A DNA stretch of 64,000 bases from Sphingomonas sp. 8AM (GTDB lineage Bacteria; Pseudomonadota; Alphaproteobacteria; Sphingomonadales; Sphingomonadaceae). The stretch spans positions 1,253,789 through 1,317,788 of the forward strand of contig NZ_LR733844.1 of assembly GCF_902506455.1 (NCBI RefSeq). The letters run 5' to 3'. Position 1 is the stretch's first letter; the number at the start of each line of letters is the position of its first letter. The translations under genes were made by a program, and so were the position numbers. Below, piece after piece: positions 25,184 through 34,875 of this stretch. The notes under the pieces were generated by a model that was not told where the DNA came from, made no database searches, and worked only from the letters and a program-made list of their open reading frames with translations.

Positions 25184-27457
25184 TCAGCCCGTCACCGCTC
25201 CTGCGAGAGCGCGCTCAGCCAGTCGCCCGACCAGCGCGTCAAAGGGCATGGGACGGTCGATGAAATAACCCTGCGCATAGTCGCAGGAAGCCGCGCGCAG
25301 AAAGGCGAGGTTCGCTGCATCCTCGATCCCTTCTGCCACCACCTTCAGACCGAGCGCATGCGCCAGGTCGATGGTGGAGCGGACCAGCTTCGCGTCGCTC
25401 TCGCGTTCATGCGCATACTGCACGAAGCTGCGATCGATCTTGAGTTCGCTGAGCGGCAGTTCGCGGAGATAACTGAGTGTCGATTGCCCGGTGCCGTAAT
25501 CGTCCATCGAGATCGCAACGCCACGATCGCAGAAGTGTCGCAACGTCGCGGTGGCGACGGCGGGATCAGACATCGCGGCGGACTCGGTCACCTCGAAGAT
25601 CAGCGCCTCGGGTGCGACCGGCGCGCCGTCGAGCAGGCGATCGACCGCGGCGATGAAGGCGGGCGCATCGAGGAGCTTGGCCGAGATGTTGACCGCCGCC
25701 GTGACCGCATACCCCGCGGCGCGCCACCGCGCGGCATCGGCCATCACCCGTGTGAGGACATGCAGCGTAAGCGGCTCGATCCGGTCGGCCTGTTCAGCCA
25801 GCGGGATGAACGCGCCGGGCGACACGAAGCCGCGCTCGGGGTGCCGCCAGCGCACCAGCGCCTCGACGCTGCCGATCCGGTCGGTGGCGAGCGCCAGCTT
25901 CGGCTGGTAGTGAACCTCGATCTGTCCTGCGGCGATCGCGGCGTCGAGTTCGCCCATCAGCGATACCGCATTCTCCAGCCGGTCGCGGTTGAGTGTCGCG
26001 CGACGCCAGAACACGCCCGCCGCGGCGGCCTCTCCTGCTGCCAGCGCCGCGGCGCTCATGTCACCGTCCTCTGCGATGCCGAGCGCCACAGCGACGTCGA
26101 CCTTGCGCCCGGCGATCTCGACCGGCTGAAGCAGCAGCGTGCGCAAGGTCGCGAGCTGATCCTCGACGATCTCGTGCGTCGGCATCAACAGTGCGAGCTG
26201 ATGGCTGCGCACGCGGTAGACGACGTCATGTGCGCTGCACAGCCGGAGCCGCTCGGCGGTGCGCACGATCGCCTGTGCAACCTGCATCGTGTCGAAGACG
26301 GCCGACAGTTCCTCAAGGTTGGTGAGCTGGACGACCGCGGCGACGCCGCCCTGCTGCGCGCCACGCATTGCGAATGCCCGTTGATTGGGCAAGCCGGTGG
26401 CTTCATCGTGGAGCCGCCCCGCGCGAAAGCGGCGAAAGATGTCGCGCATCACGAACAATGCGCCGGCAGTCGACAGCATCAGCCATCCCAGCCCGAGCGG
26501 CAGGTAAATTGCCAGCCAGCGCTGCGCCGCCAGCACCACGACCGTTATCGCGATCATGCCCGCGGTAAAAATTGCCGCCGCGACGTCGCGGCGGCGCGCG
26601 CGGATGCCGGGGAGGCACAACAACAGCGCCAGCGCGAACGATGCCAGGGGGGTGGCGAGGATCGGCATGCCGCTGAGCAATGTTTCCGCTCCCAGCGCCT
26701 GGATGACCACGCCCGGCAGCACACCACGCAATGGTGCCGGATAGCGGTCGCCCATCTCGATCGCGGTCGCTCCAATCAGGATGTTGCGACCGCGCACCAC
26801 TGCCGGATCGAACGCGCCGCGCTCGACCGCGACGAAGCTCAGCCGCGGGATCGTATTGGGATCGATCGAGAAATCGACCGGGTAATCGGCATCGGCGACA
26901 CCAGCGCGCGCCGCAATATAGGCCGACAGCGATGGGCGCGGTGTCCCGGCGGTGATCGTTGCGAGCGGAAGCGCGCGGACGAGACCATCGACCTCGGGCG
27001 AGAAGCTGACCGACGCGAGCGCGGCGTGCGCGCGAAACGCGGCGAGCGGCAAGGCATCAAGGGTGCGAAGGTCGCCGGTGCCGGCCTGCTGGCCGAACGT
27101 CGGCAACGTCACGCGCCCTCCGGCACGCTGCAATGCCGCGGCGAAGGCGTGATCCTCGACCGGTTCGGAAGCGCTCGAGAAATCGACGTCGAACACGATC
27201 GTCGCCGCGCCCGCTGTCCGCAACCGGTCGATCACGGTGACATAATGGTGCCGTGGCCACGGCCAGCGCCGGATCGCGGCCACGCTGCGCGCATCCATTT
27301 CGACGATCGCAACTTGCTGGCTGGCAGCGTGCGACTGGACGGCGAAGCGGAACGGCTCCAGCGCACGCCGGATCGGCCCGCCGACGCCGGGCAGCATCGC
27401 GATCATTCCGACCAGCCCGGCGGCAAGGAGGATCAGTGCGTTGCTGGACGCGCGCAT
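25184..27457 (-). CDS. CHASE2 / degenerate GGDEF / EAL cyclic-di-GMP phosphodiesterase
   Basis: A 757-residue membrane sensor. One N-terminal helix (about 7-25), a periplasmic CHASE2 domain (about 30-260) and three helices (about 265-338) lead into a cytoplasmic GGDEF-like domain (345-480) whose GGDEF site reads RSHQL (417-421), so it cannot be a normal cyclase. The EAL domain (500-745) looks active: EAL at 532-534, then NIS, FEVTES, MDDYGTG, LKIDRSFV, VAEGIED and QGYFIDRP. It should hydrolyse c-di-GMP in response to an envelope signal. Its ATG overlaps the stop of the upstream TpsB gene by one base, coupling the two. Confidence 0.92.
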   Translation of the reverse strand: MRASSNALILLAAGLVGMIAMLPGVGGPIRRALEPFRFAVQSHAASQQVAIVEMDARSVAAIRRWPWPRHHYVTVIDRLRTAGAATIVFDVDFSSASEPVEDHAFAAALQRAGGRVTLPTFGQQAGTGDLRTLDALPLAAFRAHAALASVSFSPEVDGLVRALPLATITAGTPRPSLSAYIAARAGVADADYPVDFSIDPNTIPRLSFVAVERGAFDPAVVRGRNILIGATAIEMGDRYPAPLRGVLPGVVIQALGAETLLSGMPILATPLASFALALLLCLPGIRARRRDVAAAIFTAGMIAITVVVLAAQRWLAIYLPLGLGWLMLSTAGALFVMRDIFRRFRAGRLHDEATGLPNQRAFAMRGAQQGGVAAVVQLTNLEELSAVFDTMQVAQAIVRTAERLRLCSAHDVVYRVRSHQLALLMPTHEIVEDQLATLRTLLLQPVEIAGRKVDVAVALGIAEDGDMSAAALAAGEAAAAGVFWRRATLNRDRLENAVSLMGELDAAIAAGQIEVHYQPKLALATDRIGSVEALVRWRHPERGFVSPGAFIPLAEQADRIEPLTLHVLTRVMADAARWRAAGYAVTAAVNISAKLLDAPAFIAAVDRLLDGAPVAPEALIFEVTESAAMSDPAVATATLRHFCDRGVAISMDDYGTGQSTLSYLRELPLSELKIDRSFVQYAHERESDAKLVRSTIDLAHALGLKVVAEGIEDAANLAFLRAASCDYAQGYFIDRPMPFDALVGRLAERALAGAVTG

Positions 27458-29103
27458 CAGAACGCGCGGGCGACGCGTAGCGAGATACGCGCGCGGCGAT
27501 CGCCGGTGTCGAAGCGGACCGGGCCGAGCGGGAGCGCCGCTTCGGCCATCCAGTCGAACCGTCCGGTGCCGATACGCAGCCCGACGCCGGTCGAGGCGAG
27601 GCTGCCCCCGCCGACCCCGCCGTTACGATTGCCGACCACCCCGCCGTCGACGAACGTGTACAGCTGCCCGCGGTCAACGACGCTGCCTGGAATGCGCCCG
27701 ATGTCGGCGCGAACCTCGAGCGATCCCATGATGCCGTGATCGCCGGTCCGTTCGGCATAATCATAGCCGCGACCGAACGCCGGACCGCCTAGCCCGACTT
27801 CCATCGCGGCGAGCAGCGGACGCGATGCCAGCTGCCCGGCGCTGGTGATCACCATGCTGAAGGGCTTGCCGAGCCCGACCGTCCAGTCGATCAGATAGGT
27901 GCCGGCCACGAAGCGGGCGTCCCCATCAAACCGCGACCCGAGCAGCGAACCGGCATGCGTCACGCCTGCCAGCGGCAGTCCGGTGAGCGCCGCGATCTCG
28001 CCGCGCAATGTCCCGCCGCCGACCGCCATGTTGCCACCTAGCGTGCCGGTCATCGTCGCGATGCGATCGCTGCGCAGTCGGCGTCGCGCGAGTTCCTGAT
28101 CGGTGCCGAGCGCGCGCAGCTCGGCGCTTGCGAACAGGGTCCGCGCGCGGGTACGGAGTAGCGGATATTGCAGCGTCACCGCCGCATCGGCGCTGCGTCC
28201 ACGCACGTCGAGCGTCCGCAGGAACCCGCCAGGTCGCGTGCGCGCGATCGAACCGGAGGCCGAAAGCGTCAGGCCATCGCCGCCCAGGATTGCACCATAG
28301 CGAACCCGCGCGAAGGTGAATTCGCTCGGCTGGAGCGGCGTCTGCGACACGATGAACGCGAGTTCGTCGCCATCGCTGACCAGCGAGTGCAGGGAAGCGA
28401 GCGCGGTCGAGCGGACCGGGCCGATCTCCTTGCTGCCACGATTGTCAATCTGAACATAGCCAGATGCCTTGTCGGTCTCGATCGTGACGAGCAGGATGCC
28501 GAAGCCGTCCTGCCGGACCAGCCGGCTGTCAATGACGCGGACGCCGGGGACGTCGCTAACCAGCAACAGCGCCCGTTCGAGCTGCTTCTGCTGCACCGGC
28601 TGACCAGTGGCGAGCGCCCGCCCGAGCACGTGGTCAGCGGTCGCGCTGCGTCCGCCGATCACCCGCACCGCGTCGATCTTGCCGAGGTCGAGCCCGACCC
28701 GCAGCACGCCGTCACGCTGCGCCTGCGCCGGAACCTGCGCGGTAGCGAACGGATAGCCTTGTGCGCGCGCCACGCCGGCGATCGCGCCCGCGAGCGCGGC
28801 GACCTGCGTGCGGTCGAGCCGCTGACCGATCACCGCGGTGATCGGGATCGCGAAGACTTCGGGCGGGAGCCGGTCGCCGCCGTCGACGATCACCGCGCGC
28901 ACCACTTGCGTCAGCGCTGCCGGTGCCTTCGTCGCGACGGTGGCCGGACCGGCGCGCGCCGGGGCGACGGGATCCTGCGGTGTTACGGCCGCCGGCAGCG
29001 TCTTCTCGATCAGCCGTGGATCGGCCCGGTCGAGCGCGGTCTGCGCCTCGGCACCCTGCGAGGCGAGCGCCGCCAGCAGCGACCAGGTTATTGCACGCGT
29101 CAT
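27457..29103 (-). CDS. ShlB/FhaC/HecB-family outer-membrane translocator (TpsB)
   Basis: A 548-residue protein with a signal peptide (1-21), a Pro/Ala linker, two POTRA-like domains (about 65-145 and 148-220) and a C-terminal beta-barrel of about 320 residues. The barrel has the RGY loop-6 hallmark in AFGRGYDYAERTGDHG and ends in Phe. TpsB proteins export large TpsA adhesins or haemolysins across the outer membrane. No TpsA with a haemagglutination/TPS domain is nearby; the divergent FecR-domain protein is the only large exported candidate. It is transcribed first, with the CHASE2-EAL gene downstream. The 180-bp divergent region (29104-29283) must hold both promoters. Confidence 0.9.
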   Translation of the reverse strand: MTRAITWSLLAALASQGAEAQTALDRADPRLIEKTLPAAVTPQDPVAPARAGPATVATKAPAALTQVVRAVIVDGGDRLPPEVFAIPITAVIGQRLDRTQVAALAGAIAGVARAQGYPFATAQVPAQAQRDGVLRVGLDLGKIDAVRVIGGRSATADHVLGRALATGQPVQQKQLERALLLVSDVPGVRVIDSRLVRQDGFGILLVTIETDKASGYVQIDNRGSKEIGPVRSTALASLHSLVSDGDELAFIVSQTPLQPSEFTFARVRYGAILGGDGLTLSASGSIARTRPGGFLRTLDVRGRSADAAVTLQYPLLRTRARTLFASAELRALGTDQELARRRLRSDRIATMTGTLGGNMAVGGGTLRGEIAALTGLPLAGVTHAGSLLGSRFDGDARFVAGTYLIDWTVGLGKPFSMVITSAGQLASRPLLAAMEVGLGGPAFGRGYDYAERTGDHGIMGSLEVRADIGRIPGSVVDRGQLYTFVDGGVVGNRNGGVGGGSLASTGVGLRIGTGRFDWMAEAALPLGPVRFDTGDRRARISLRVARAF

Positions 29104-29283
29104 TTGATCCGATCCGGATGGAGGAGACGGTGCAGTAGCCCGGCAAAGATTGTGATTTGGTTGAAGGTGTTAGATCGTCCGTTACTGACGTCTCAACCAT
29201 GTTTGGAGAGCCGCCGGAAACGTTGAAGCGGCCATGCGGGGCGCTCCTCGGGCACGATTGGTGACCGATCCGGAGAGTGCATC

Positions 29284-31440
29284 ATGCGTCGCGCCCTGTT
29301 CGCCGTTCTGGCGACCACCTGTTCCGCTCCGGCACTGGCCGCGCCCGCGGGATGGACGGTCAGCGAGGCAAGCGGCAACGTTGTCATCGCGCGCGCCGGG
29401 GTCAGCACCGTCGCGACGCGCGGGACGGCGGTCAACGCCGGCGATGTCGTCAACACCGGCCCCGGCGGTCGCGCCGTGCTGGTACGCGGCACGGAGTTCA
29501 TGATGGTCGCGCCGTCATCGCGTTTGCGGCTGCCGGCCGAGGCACAGCCGGCCGGCGTGACGCGGGTCGTCGAGGAGTTCGGCAACATCGTCTTCATGAT
29601 CAAGAAGAAGATGACCCCGCATTTCGAGGTGAAAACGCCGTACCTCGCCGCGGTCGTGAAGGGCACGACCTTCTCGGTCGGCGTTTCCGATCAGGGGACG
29701 GCGGTGCAGGTCCTCGAAGGAGCGGTCGACGTCTCGACGCTCGACGGAGGCGCGCACGATCTGGTCAGGCCGGGCGCGGTCGCGATGATCTCGGCGTCGA
29801 ACCGGATGCGCATGACGATCGAGGACAACGGCCGGTCACGCGTCCTGGAGTCGCCGGCTGCGGCGGCGCCCGAGCAGGCTGCGCCGGCTGAAGCTCCCGG
29901 CCCTGCGTCCGTTGTACAGGCCGATAACGAACCAGCGCCGGCCGCAGCGCCGGTGGCGACCGTCGACGCGCTTGCTGCGCCGGTAAGCGTAACAGCGGCG
30001 GGTGAGCCCGTCCCCGCGCCGATCGAGACCGTGCAGGTGGCCAGCGTGACGCCGGTGCTGGCGCAGGCGGTCTATGCGCCCATGACCTCGCTTTCGGCGA
30101 CGACGAACGGTCTGGTGTCCGGCTCGATCGGCGGCGACGTCGCCGGGGTTGCGGCGGCGACGCGGCTGGCAAACGAGGCGGCGACCACCACGACGCGCGT
30201 CGTCGAGGCAGCGGCGGTGATCGTGGAGAAGCAGTCCGCCTCACTGGCGGCGACCGAGGTCGCGGAAAAGTCCAGCGTCGATGCCACCGCCGCCGCGCAG
30301 GCGAAGCTGGCGGCGGAACGCAGCTCGCTGGCCGCTGCGGCGGCGAGCGCCAAGGCGGCGGAAGAGGCCGCCATTGCCAAGGCCGCGCAGGAGCAAAGTG
30401 CCGCCGCAAAGGCGGTGGCCGCCGCTGCTGCCGATCAGGCGATGCGCGCGGCCTCCGCTGCCGCCGACCAGGCTGCGCAGGCCGAGGCGGCCCGGGTCGC
30501 CTCGGCGAGCGTGCAGGCGCAGGCCGTGGCCGAGGCGAGCGTCGCGACCCGGATCGCACAGGAGCAGACCGAGGTGAACGCGCGCGTCACGGGACAGGCG
30601 GCAGCGCAGGCACAGGCGCAAGCGCAGGCGGCGGCAGCGCGCGCGGCAGAGGCCGCGCGCCTGGCGCAGGATGCCCAGGCAGCCTCCGCGGCGCTCGTTG
30701 CGCAACAGGCGCAGCAGGTCGCCGCGCAAGAAGCGGCTCGACTGGCCAGTGAGGTCGCCGCGCATCTGGAGGCGGAGGCCGTTCGCGCGAACGATGCCCC
30801 GTCGCGCGCCGCGGCGGACAAGGCGGCGCGTGACGCCGTCAGGGCGATCGCCGATGCGGCACGTGCGGCCGATGACGCCGAAAAGGCGAGGGCCGACAAG
30901 GCCATGCGCGACACGGCAAAGGATGTGGCGGATCAGGCGGCCAGGGCCGCGCGCGACAGCGAGCGGGCGGCAAAGGATAATGCCGACAAGGTCGTCGCCG
31001 CGGCCGCAAAGGAAGCGGATCGCGTTGCCAAGGCGGCCGCCGATGCCGCCGAGCGTGCCGCCAGGGCGGCCGCCGACGCAGCGCGGGCAAACGCCGACAA
31101 GGCTGCGAAAGAGGCCGACAAGCTCGCGCGTGACAAGGTCGCGGAGCAGGCCGGCAAGGATGCCGCCAAGGCGGCGGCCGACGCCGACAAATCGGCGCGC
31201 GACAAGGCGGCGAAGGAGGCCGAGAAGGTAGCGAAGGACGCCGAGAAGGCGGTTGCGAAGGCGGCCGAGGATGCGGCCCGGGAGCAGGAAAAAGCGGCGA
31301 AGGACGCGCAAAAGGCAGCAGAAGAAGCCGCAAGACAGGCGGCAAAGGACAAGGACGGCGCGATCAAGGACGTCGGCAAGGGGGTCGAGAACGCAGCCGA
31401 GAAGCTGAAGGATCTGCTGAAGGGCAAAATCGGCAATTGA
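29284..31440 (+). CDS. exported FecR-domain protein with long Ala-rich helical repeat tail
   Basis: A 718-residue protein. A Sec signal ends near ALAAPA (about residue 20), then a FecR domain (about 25-165) has FMIKKKMTPHFEVKTPYLAAVVKGTTFSV and QVLEGAVDVS. A Pro/Ala linker leads to about 450 residues of Ala/Lys/Asp/Glu-rich sequence with repeated AAKDADKAARDK-type units and no Pro, predicted as a long continuous helix or coiled coil like TolA domain II. It ends ENAAEKLKDLLKGKIGN. No TPS or autotransporter domain is visible. It is divergent from the TpsB/CHASE2-EAL operon and may be the structural or substrate partner. Confidence 0.85.
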   Translation: MRRALFAVLATTCSAPALAAPAGWTVSEASGNVVIARAGVSTVATRGTAVNAGDVVNTGPGGRAVLVRGTEFMMVAPSSRLRLPAEAQPAGVTRVVEEFGNIVFMIKKKMTPHFEVKTPYLAAVVKGTTFSVGVSDQGTAVQVLEGAVDVSTLDGGAHDLVRPGAVAMISASNRMRMTIEDNGRSRVLESPAAAAPEQAAPAEAPGPASVVQADNEPAPAAAPVATVDALAAPVSVTAAGEPVPAPIETVQVASVTPVLAQAVYAPMTSLSATTNGLVSGSIGGDVAGVAAATRLANEAATTTTRVVEAAAVIVEKQSASLAATEVAEKSSVDATAAAQAKLAAERSSLAAAAASAKAAEEAAIAKAAQEQSAAAKAVAAAAADQAMRAASAAADQAAQAEAARVASASVQAQAVAEASVATRIAQEQTEVNARVTGQAAAQAQAQAQAAAARAAEAARLAQDAQAASAALVAQQAQQVAAQEAARLASEVAAHLEAEAVRANDAPSRAAADKAARDAVRAIADAARAADDAEKARADKAMRDTAKDVADQAARAARDSERAAKDNADKVVAAAAKEADRVAKAAADAAERAARAAADAARANADKAAKEADKLARDKVAEQAGKDAAKAAADADKSARDKAAKEAEKVAKDAEKAVAKAAEDAAREQEKAAKDAQKAAEEAARQAAKDKDGAIKDVGKGVENAAEKLKDLLKGKIGN

Positions 31441-31568
31441 TTGGCAACGTTCGGCGCGGGGGGTAGGTCCGTGTCACGTCTGGTCGCGTTCCGGGCGCGG
31501 CCGGAAATGCGTTTGGCTATTGTCGGGCAGCGCCTCGCTTCCGGCAGGCAGGCTCGCGGCCTCCGCCC

Positions 31569-32777
31569 TTACCGTCCGTCGGGTCGCCTGCGCCGGCCGC
31601 TCCGGCGCTTGCGCCGCCAGATCAGCAGACCGGTGACGCTCAGCAGCACGACGCCGGCGCCCACGACCGACACGATCACGCGATAGCCGCGTCCGAACGC
31701 GTCGGCGGTGTGCAGGCTCTCGATCCACGTCGTGACGCGGTTGCCGGCCGGACCGGTCACCGGCATGTCGCCACCGGCGACGCGGCCGCTATCGGCGTCG
31801 ATGTAGAGCGTCGTGTCACCGGTCAGGCTCACATCATCCGACGCGCGTACCCGGTACGCGAAGAGGCGTTTGGCGCGATCGAACGAGAGGCGGTGCTCGG
31901 AGCGGATCTGCTGCCCGCGCCGCGCCAGCTCGGCAACCATCGCCGCACGTGCGATCAGATAGCCGTGGCGGAACGACAGCCCGGGTGTTTCCGGTCCGCT
32001 TCGCTCAGGCAATGCGTCGTAGCCATCCCGGTACCCCAGCAGCGCCCGCGTGAGCGGCCGGTAGACCGGGCGCAGCGTGAGGTCGACCGACGACCAGGCG
32101 AAGACGAGCAGGAATGCCCAGAGCCATAGACCGCCAGCGCGGTGAAGGTCGAAGGTGAGCTTGTGGCCGCCGCTCCACAAGCGCATCCGCCACGATGGCC
32201 GCCAGCGCGACCACCAGCCCTTGCGCGCCGCGCCCGACCCGGCGGTCGACAGGCGTATGGGGAAGGTCAGCCACGCGCCGACGAAGCAGTCGAGCGTCCA
32301 CAACAGCGCGACGATTCCGAACGCGGTTTCGCCGACAGCGCCCAAAGCCAGACTGTAGTGCAGCCGCAGGAGGAACGGCAGCAGGTTGCAGGTGCCCTGC
32401 GTGATGTCGCCCCAGCGCCGGCTGCCGACGATATGGCCGCTGACCGGATCGAGGAACACCTCGTCGTCGGCGGGCGCGCTATGGCCGGCAAGCGGCGATA
32501 GGAAGAAGCCCGCGGTCCGGCCGGGCAGAGTATCGAGCGGCACCATGGTCACCGCGGCGTTCGGGTAGGCCGCCGCCACCCGTTCGCGCAGCGTCAGCGG
32601 ATCGAGCGGCCGCACGCCGGATGGCGCGGCGGCTGTCACGAACAATCGTGGCGCCGTCAACGGTTCGAGGTCATCCGACCATGCGAGCACCGCGCCGGTG
32701 GATCCCGCCACGACCAGAAAGGCGGCGACGAACAATCCGGTCCAACGGTGCGCGAGGACGAGCCAGCGGCGCGGCAT
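31569..32777 (-). CDS. PepSY-associated transmembrane protein (siderophore-receptor linked)
   Basis: A 402-residue inner-membrane protein of the PepSY_TM family. LVLAHRWTGLFVAAFLVVAGSTGAVLAW at the N-terminus carries the HRW motif, then come a periplasmic PepSY region (DEVFLDPVSGHIVG), further helices with RLHYSLALG and FSWSSVDLTL-like motifs, and a C-terminal helix with an Arg/Lys-rich tail. Such proteins, often beside TonB receptors, are thought to be ferric-siderophore reductases. It lies 8 bases after the receptor gene on the same strand, so both are probably iron-regulated together. Confidence 0.86.
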   Translation of the reverse strand: MPRRWLVLAHRWTGLFVAAFLVVAGSTGAVLAWSDDLEPLTAPRLFVTAAAPSGVRPLDPLTLRERVAAAYPNAAVTMVPLDTLPGRTAGFFLSPLAGHSAPADDEVFLDPVSGHIVGSRRWGDITQGTCNLLPFLLRLHYSLALGAVGETAFGIVALLWTLDCFVGAWLTFPIRLSTAGSGAARKGWWSRWRPSWRMRLWSGGHKLTFDLHRAGGLWLWAFLLVFAWSSVDLTLRPVYRPLTRALLGYRDGYDALPERSGPETPGLSFRHGYLIARAAMVAELARRGQQIRSEHRLSFDRAKRLFAYRVRASDDVSLTGDTTLYIDADSGRVAGGDMPVTGPAGNRVTTWIESLHTADAFGRGYRVIVSVVGAGVVLLSVTGLLIWRRKRRSGRRRRPDGR

Positions 32778-32785
32778 GGCGCGGC

Positions 32786-34846
32786 TCAGGAGCGAAGGCG
32801 CAGCGTCGCCAGCACCGTGCGCGGCGCGCCCGGATAGAGGTAGCTGTTCTGGGAATCATAATACCGCCGGTCGGTCAGATTCTGGACGTTGACCGCCAGT
32901 TCGACCCGTGTGCCGAGCTTGCCGTACAGAGCGGCATCGGCGCGCAGGTAATCCGGGATACGGAACGTGTTGGGCAGATAGGCTTCGCGCTGCCCGACGT
33001 AGAACACACCCACCCCGACGCCGAGCGGCAGGGCGGGCGGATCGTAGCGGGTCCAGAAACTCGCCTGATGGTGCGGCACGTTGAGCAGACGGTCCCCGAC
33101 CGGGATCGCCTCGTCGCGGGTGACGACGGCATCGGTATAGGCGTAGGAGGTGACGATCTGGAGCTGGTCCAGCGGCTTGGCGCTGAGATCGAACTCGAGC
33201 CCGCGCGACCGTTCCTGACCGGCGAGGATCGCGAAATCAGGATCGGCGGGATCCGGCGTCGCCACGTTGCGCTTGGTTATCTGATAGACTGCCGCCGAAA
33301 CGGTCAATCGTCCGTCGTGCATGACATATTTGATGCCGCCTTCGACCTGCTCCCCCTGTTCGGGCGCGGGCGGACTGCCGCCTCTGAGCGTCGTCGAGGT
33401 CTGCGGATTGAAGCTCCGCGCGTAATTCGCATAGAGTCGCACCGCTGGTGCGGGCTCGAAGATCAGCCCGATCCGCGGGGTGGTCTGATTCTGGCCGAAG
33501 CGGGTGATGGCGCCGGTGAGATGATCTTCGACGCGGTCGCGGAAATGGTCGAAGCGAAGACCGGCCAGCAACTTCCATCGCTTGGCCAGTGAGATGAGAT
33601 CCTGTGCATAGCCGCCGAGGTCATCGGTTACCTCGCGCCGCAGCCGGAGCCGAGGCGGAAGACCCGCCGCCTTGCCGGCATACACCGGCGCGAAGATATC
33701 GATCGGGGCGACCGTGTCATAGCGGCGGAAGTCGTTCACCGCCGTGATGCGATTGCCATCGACGCCGGCCACGAGGCGGTGATGAAGCCCGAACGTGTCG
33801 AAGGAGCCGTGCAGCTCCGCGAAACCGTTGAGAAAGGTCTCGGGGGAGCGCACGCGGGTGAATTGCCGGTTGACGGTGCGACCGTCGGTTTCGAGATCGG
33901 TCGTCTGGGTCGCCTCGCGGCGGTCGGTGTTGCGGTTGCGCTCGACCCCCGTCCGCATCGACCACCCGCCACCCAGGTCGTGATTGAGCACCGCCGACAG
34001 ATCGTTTGCGTCGACGCGGTAGCGATCGCCCGGCTCGCCGAGGAAGCGCGACGGCGGCAGTCGGAACGCGATCAGTCCCAGCGAGTCCGGGTCGAAGCCG
34101 CGATCGGGTGTGGTGACGATGTGCAGATAATAGCCGCGCAGGTCGAGCGTGGTGAAGGGTGTGATCCGCCAGGTGAGCGCACCGCCGACGGTCCACTTGC
34201 GTGGATCGATATGCTCACGAAAATTTTCGCCGCGGTCATCGGCGCCGGTCAGGCGGATACCGAGCGTGCTGGACAGCGGCTGGCTCACGTCACCCTGCAC
34301 GCGATACTTGCCATAGCTGCCGGCGGTCAGGGCGATCTCGCTCTGGCCGACTTCGGTCGGCGCCTTGGTCACGATGCTGACCACGCCGCCCGGTTCGATA
34401 TAGCCGGTCGACACCGAGGCCGGACCCTTGATGACCTCGATCCGATCGACATGCACGAGGTCGACGGCGGTATCGTAGAAGCTGTGGCGAAAACCGTTGA
34501 GCAATCCGGTTTGCGCGTCGAAGCCGCGGATGCCGAATGAGTCGGTGACGCCAAGGTAGGCTTCCTTGCGGACCACGCCCGACACGTTGCGGATCGCGTC
34601 GCCCAGTCGCTGGAAACCCTGATCCTCGATCAGTTGCGCGGGAACGCTTTGAATCGCGATCGGCAGGTCCTTGATGGGCGCGTCGAGATGGGTCGCATCC
34701 GAAATGCTGCGTTGCGCGGAGACGATGATGTCACCGACCGCACCGCTTTGTTGCGGCGCGCTGCCGATCTCCTGTGCGATTGCGGGCGTTACGATCGTCA
34801 TCACACCCGATGCGGACATCAGCATCCGCCACATACGCCTCATCAT
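32786..34846 (-). CDS. TonB-dependent siderophore receptor
   Basis: An outer-membrane receptor of about 686 residues. After the signal (ending TPAIAQ) come a TonB-box-like stretch (DIIVSAQR), the plug (about 50-165, with IRGFDAQTGLLNG and IEVIKGPASVSTGYIEPGGVVSIVTK) and a 22-strand barrel ending in LATLRLRS. The start is one of two tandem ATGs (34846 or 34843); the preceding GTGGAG reads as RBS rather than as a GTG start. A Fur-box-like sequence lies immediately upstream. The cognate siderophore cannot be read. The 298 bases up to 35153 hold this site and no gene that I can see. Confidence 0.92.
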   Translation of the reverse strand: MMRRMWRMLMSASGVMTIVTPAIAQEIGSAPQQSGAVGDIIVSAQRSISDATHLDAPIKDLPIAIQSVPAQLIEDQGFQRLGDAIRNVSGVVRKEAYLGVTDSFGIRGFDAQTGLLNGFRHSFYDTAVDLVHVDRIEVIKGPASVSTGYIEPGGVVSIVTKAPTEVGQSEIALTAGSYGKYRVQGDVSQPLSSTLGIRLTGADDRGENFREHIDPRKWTVGGALTWRITPFTTLDLRGYYLHIVTTPDRGFDPDSLGLIAFRLPPSRFLGEPGDRYRVDANDLSAVLNHDLGGGWSMRTGVERNRNTDRREATQTTDLETDGRTVNRQFTRVRSPETFLNGFAELHGSFDTFGLHHRLVAGVDGNRITAVNDFRRYDTVAPIDIFAPVYAGKAAGLPPRLRLRREVTDDLGGYAQDLISLAKRWKLLAGLRFDHFRDRVEDHLTGAITRFGQNQTTPRIGLIFEPAPAVRLYANYARSFNPQTSTTLRGGSPPAPEQGEQVEGGIKYVMHDGRLTVSAAVYQITKRNVATPDPADPDFAILAGQERSRGLEFDLSAKPLDQLQIVTSYAYTDAVVTRDEAIPVGDRLLNVPHHQASFWTRYDPPALPLGVGVGVFYVGQREAYLPNTFRIPDYLRADAALYGKLGTRVELAVNVQNLTDRRYYDSQNSYLYPGAPRTVLATLRLRS

Positions 34847-34856
34847 CGACTCCACG

Positions 34857-34875
34857 GCTATTGCGAGTCGTTATC
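34857..34875 (-). promoter_or_regulatory. Fur-box-like site before the siderophore receptor
   Basis: On the minus strand it reads GATAACGACTCGCAATAGC, close to the classical GATAATGATTCTCATTATC form. It lies just upstream of the receptor start, where bound Fur would block transcription. The plus-strand core TGCGAGTCG is shared with the site before the second receptor at 56463-56481. Confidence 0.5.

Noticed and set aside
25160..27739. A plus-strand open frame of 859 codons opposite the CHASE2-EAL gene
   Set aside because: The opposite strand has complete EAL motifs; this frame has none.
27457..29103. BamA/Omp85 assembly factor
   Set aside because: Only two POTRA-like domains and an overall size and linker typical of TpsB; BamA has five POTRA domains and about 800 residues.
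30150..31400. Possible tandem repeat or CRISPR-like array
   Set aside because: The periodicity is at the codon level in an intact reading frame, without constant repeats or spacers; it is a coding helical repeat.
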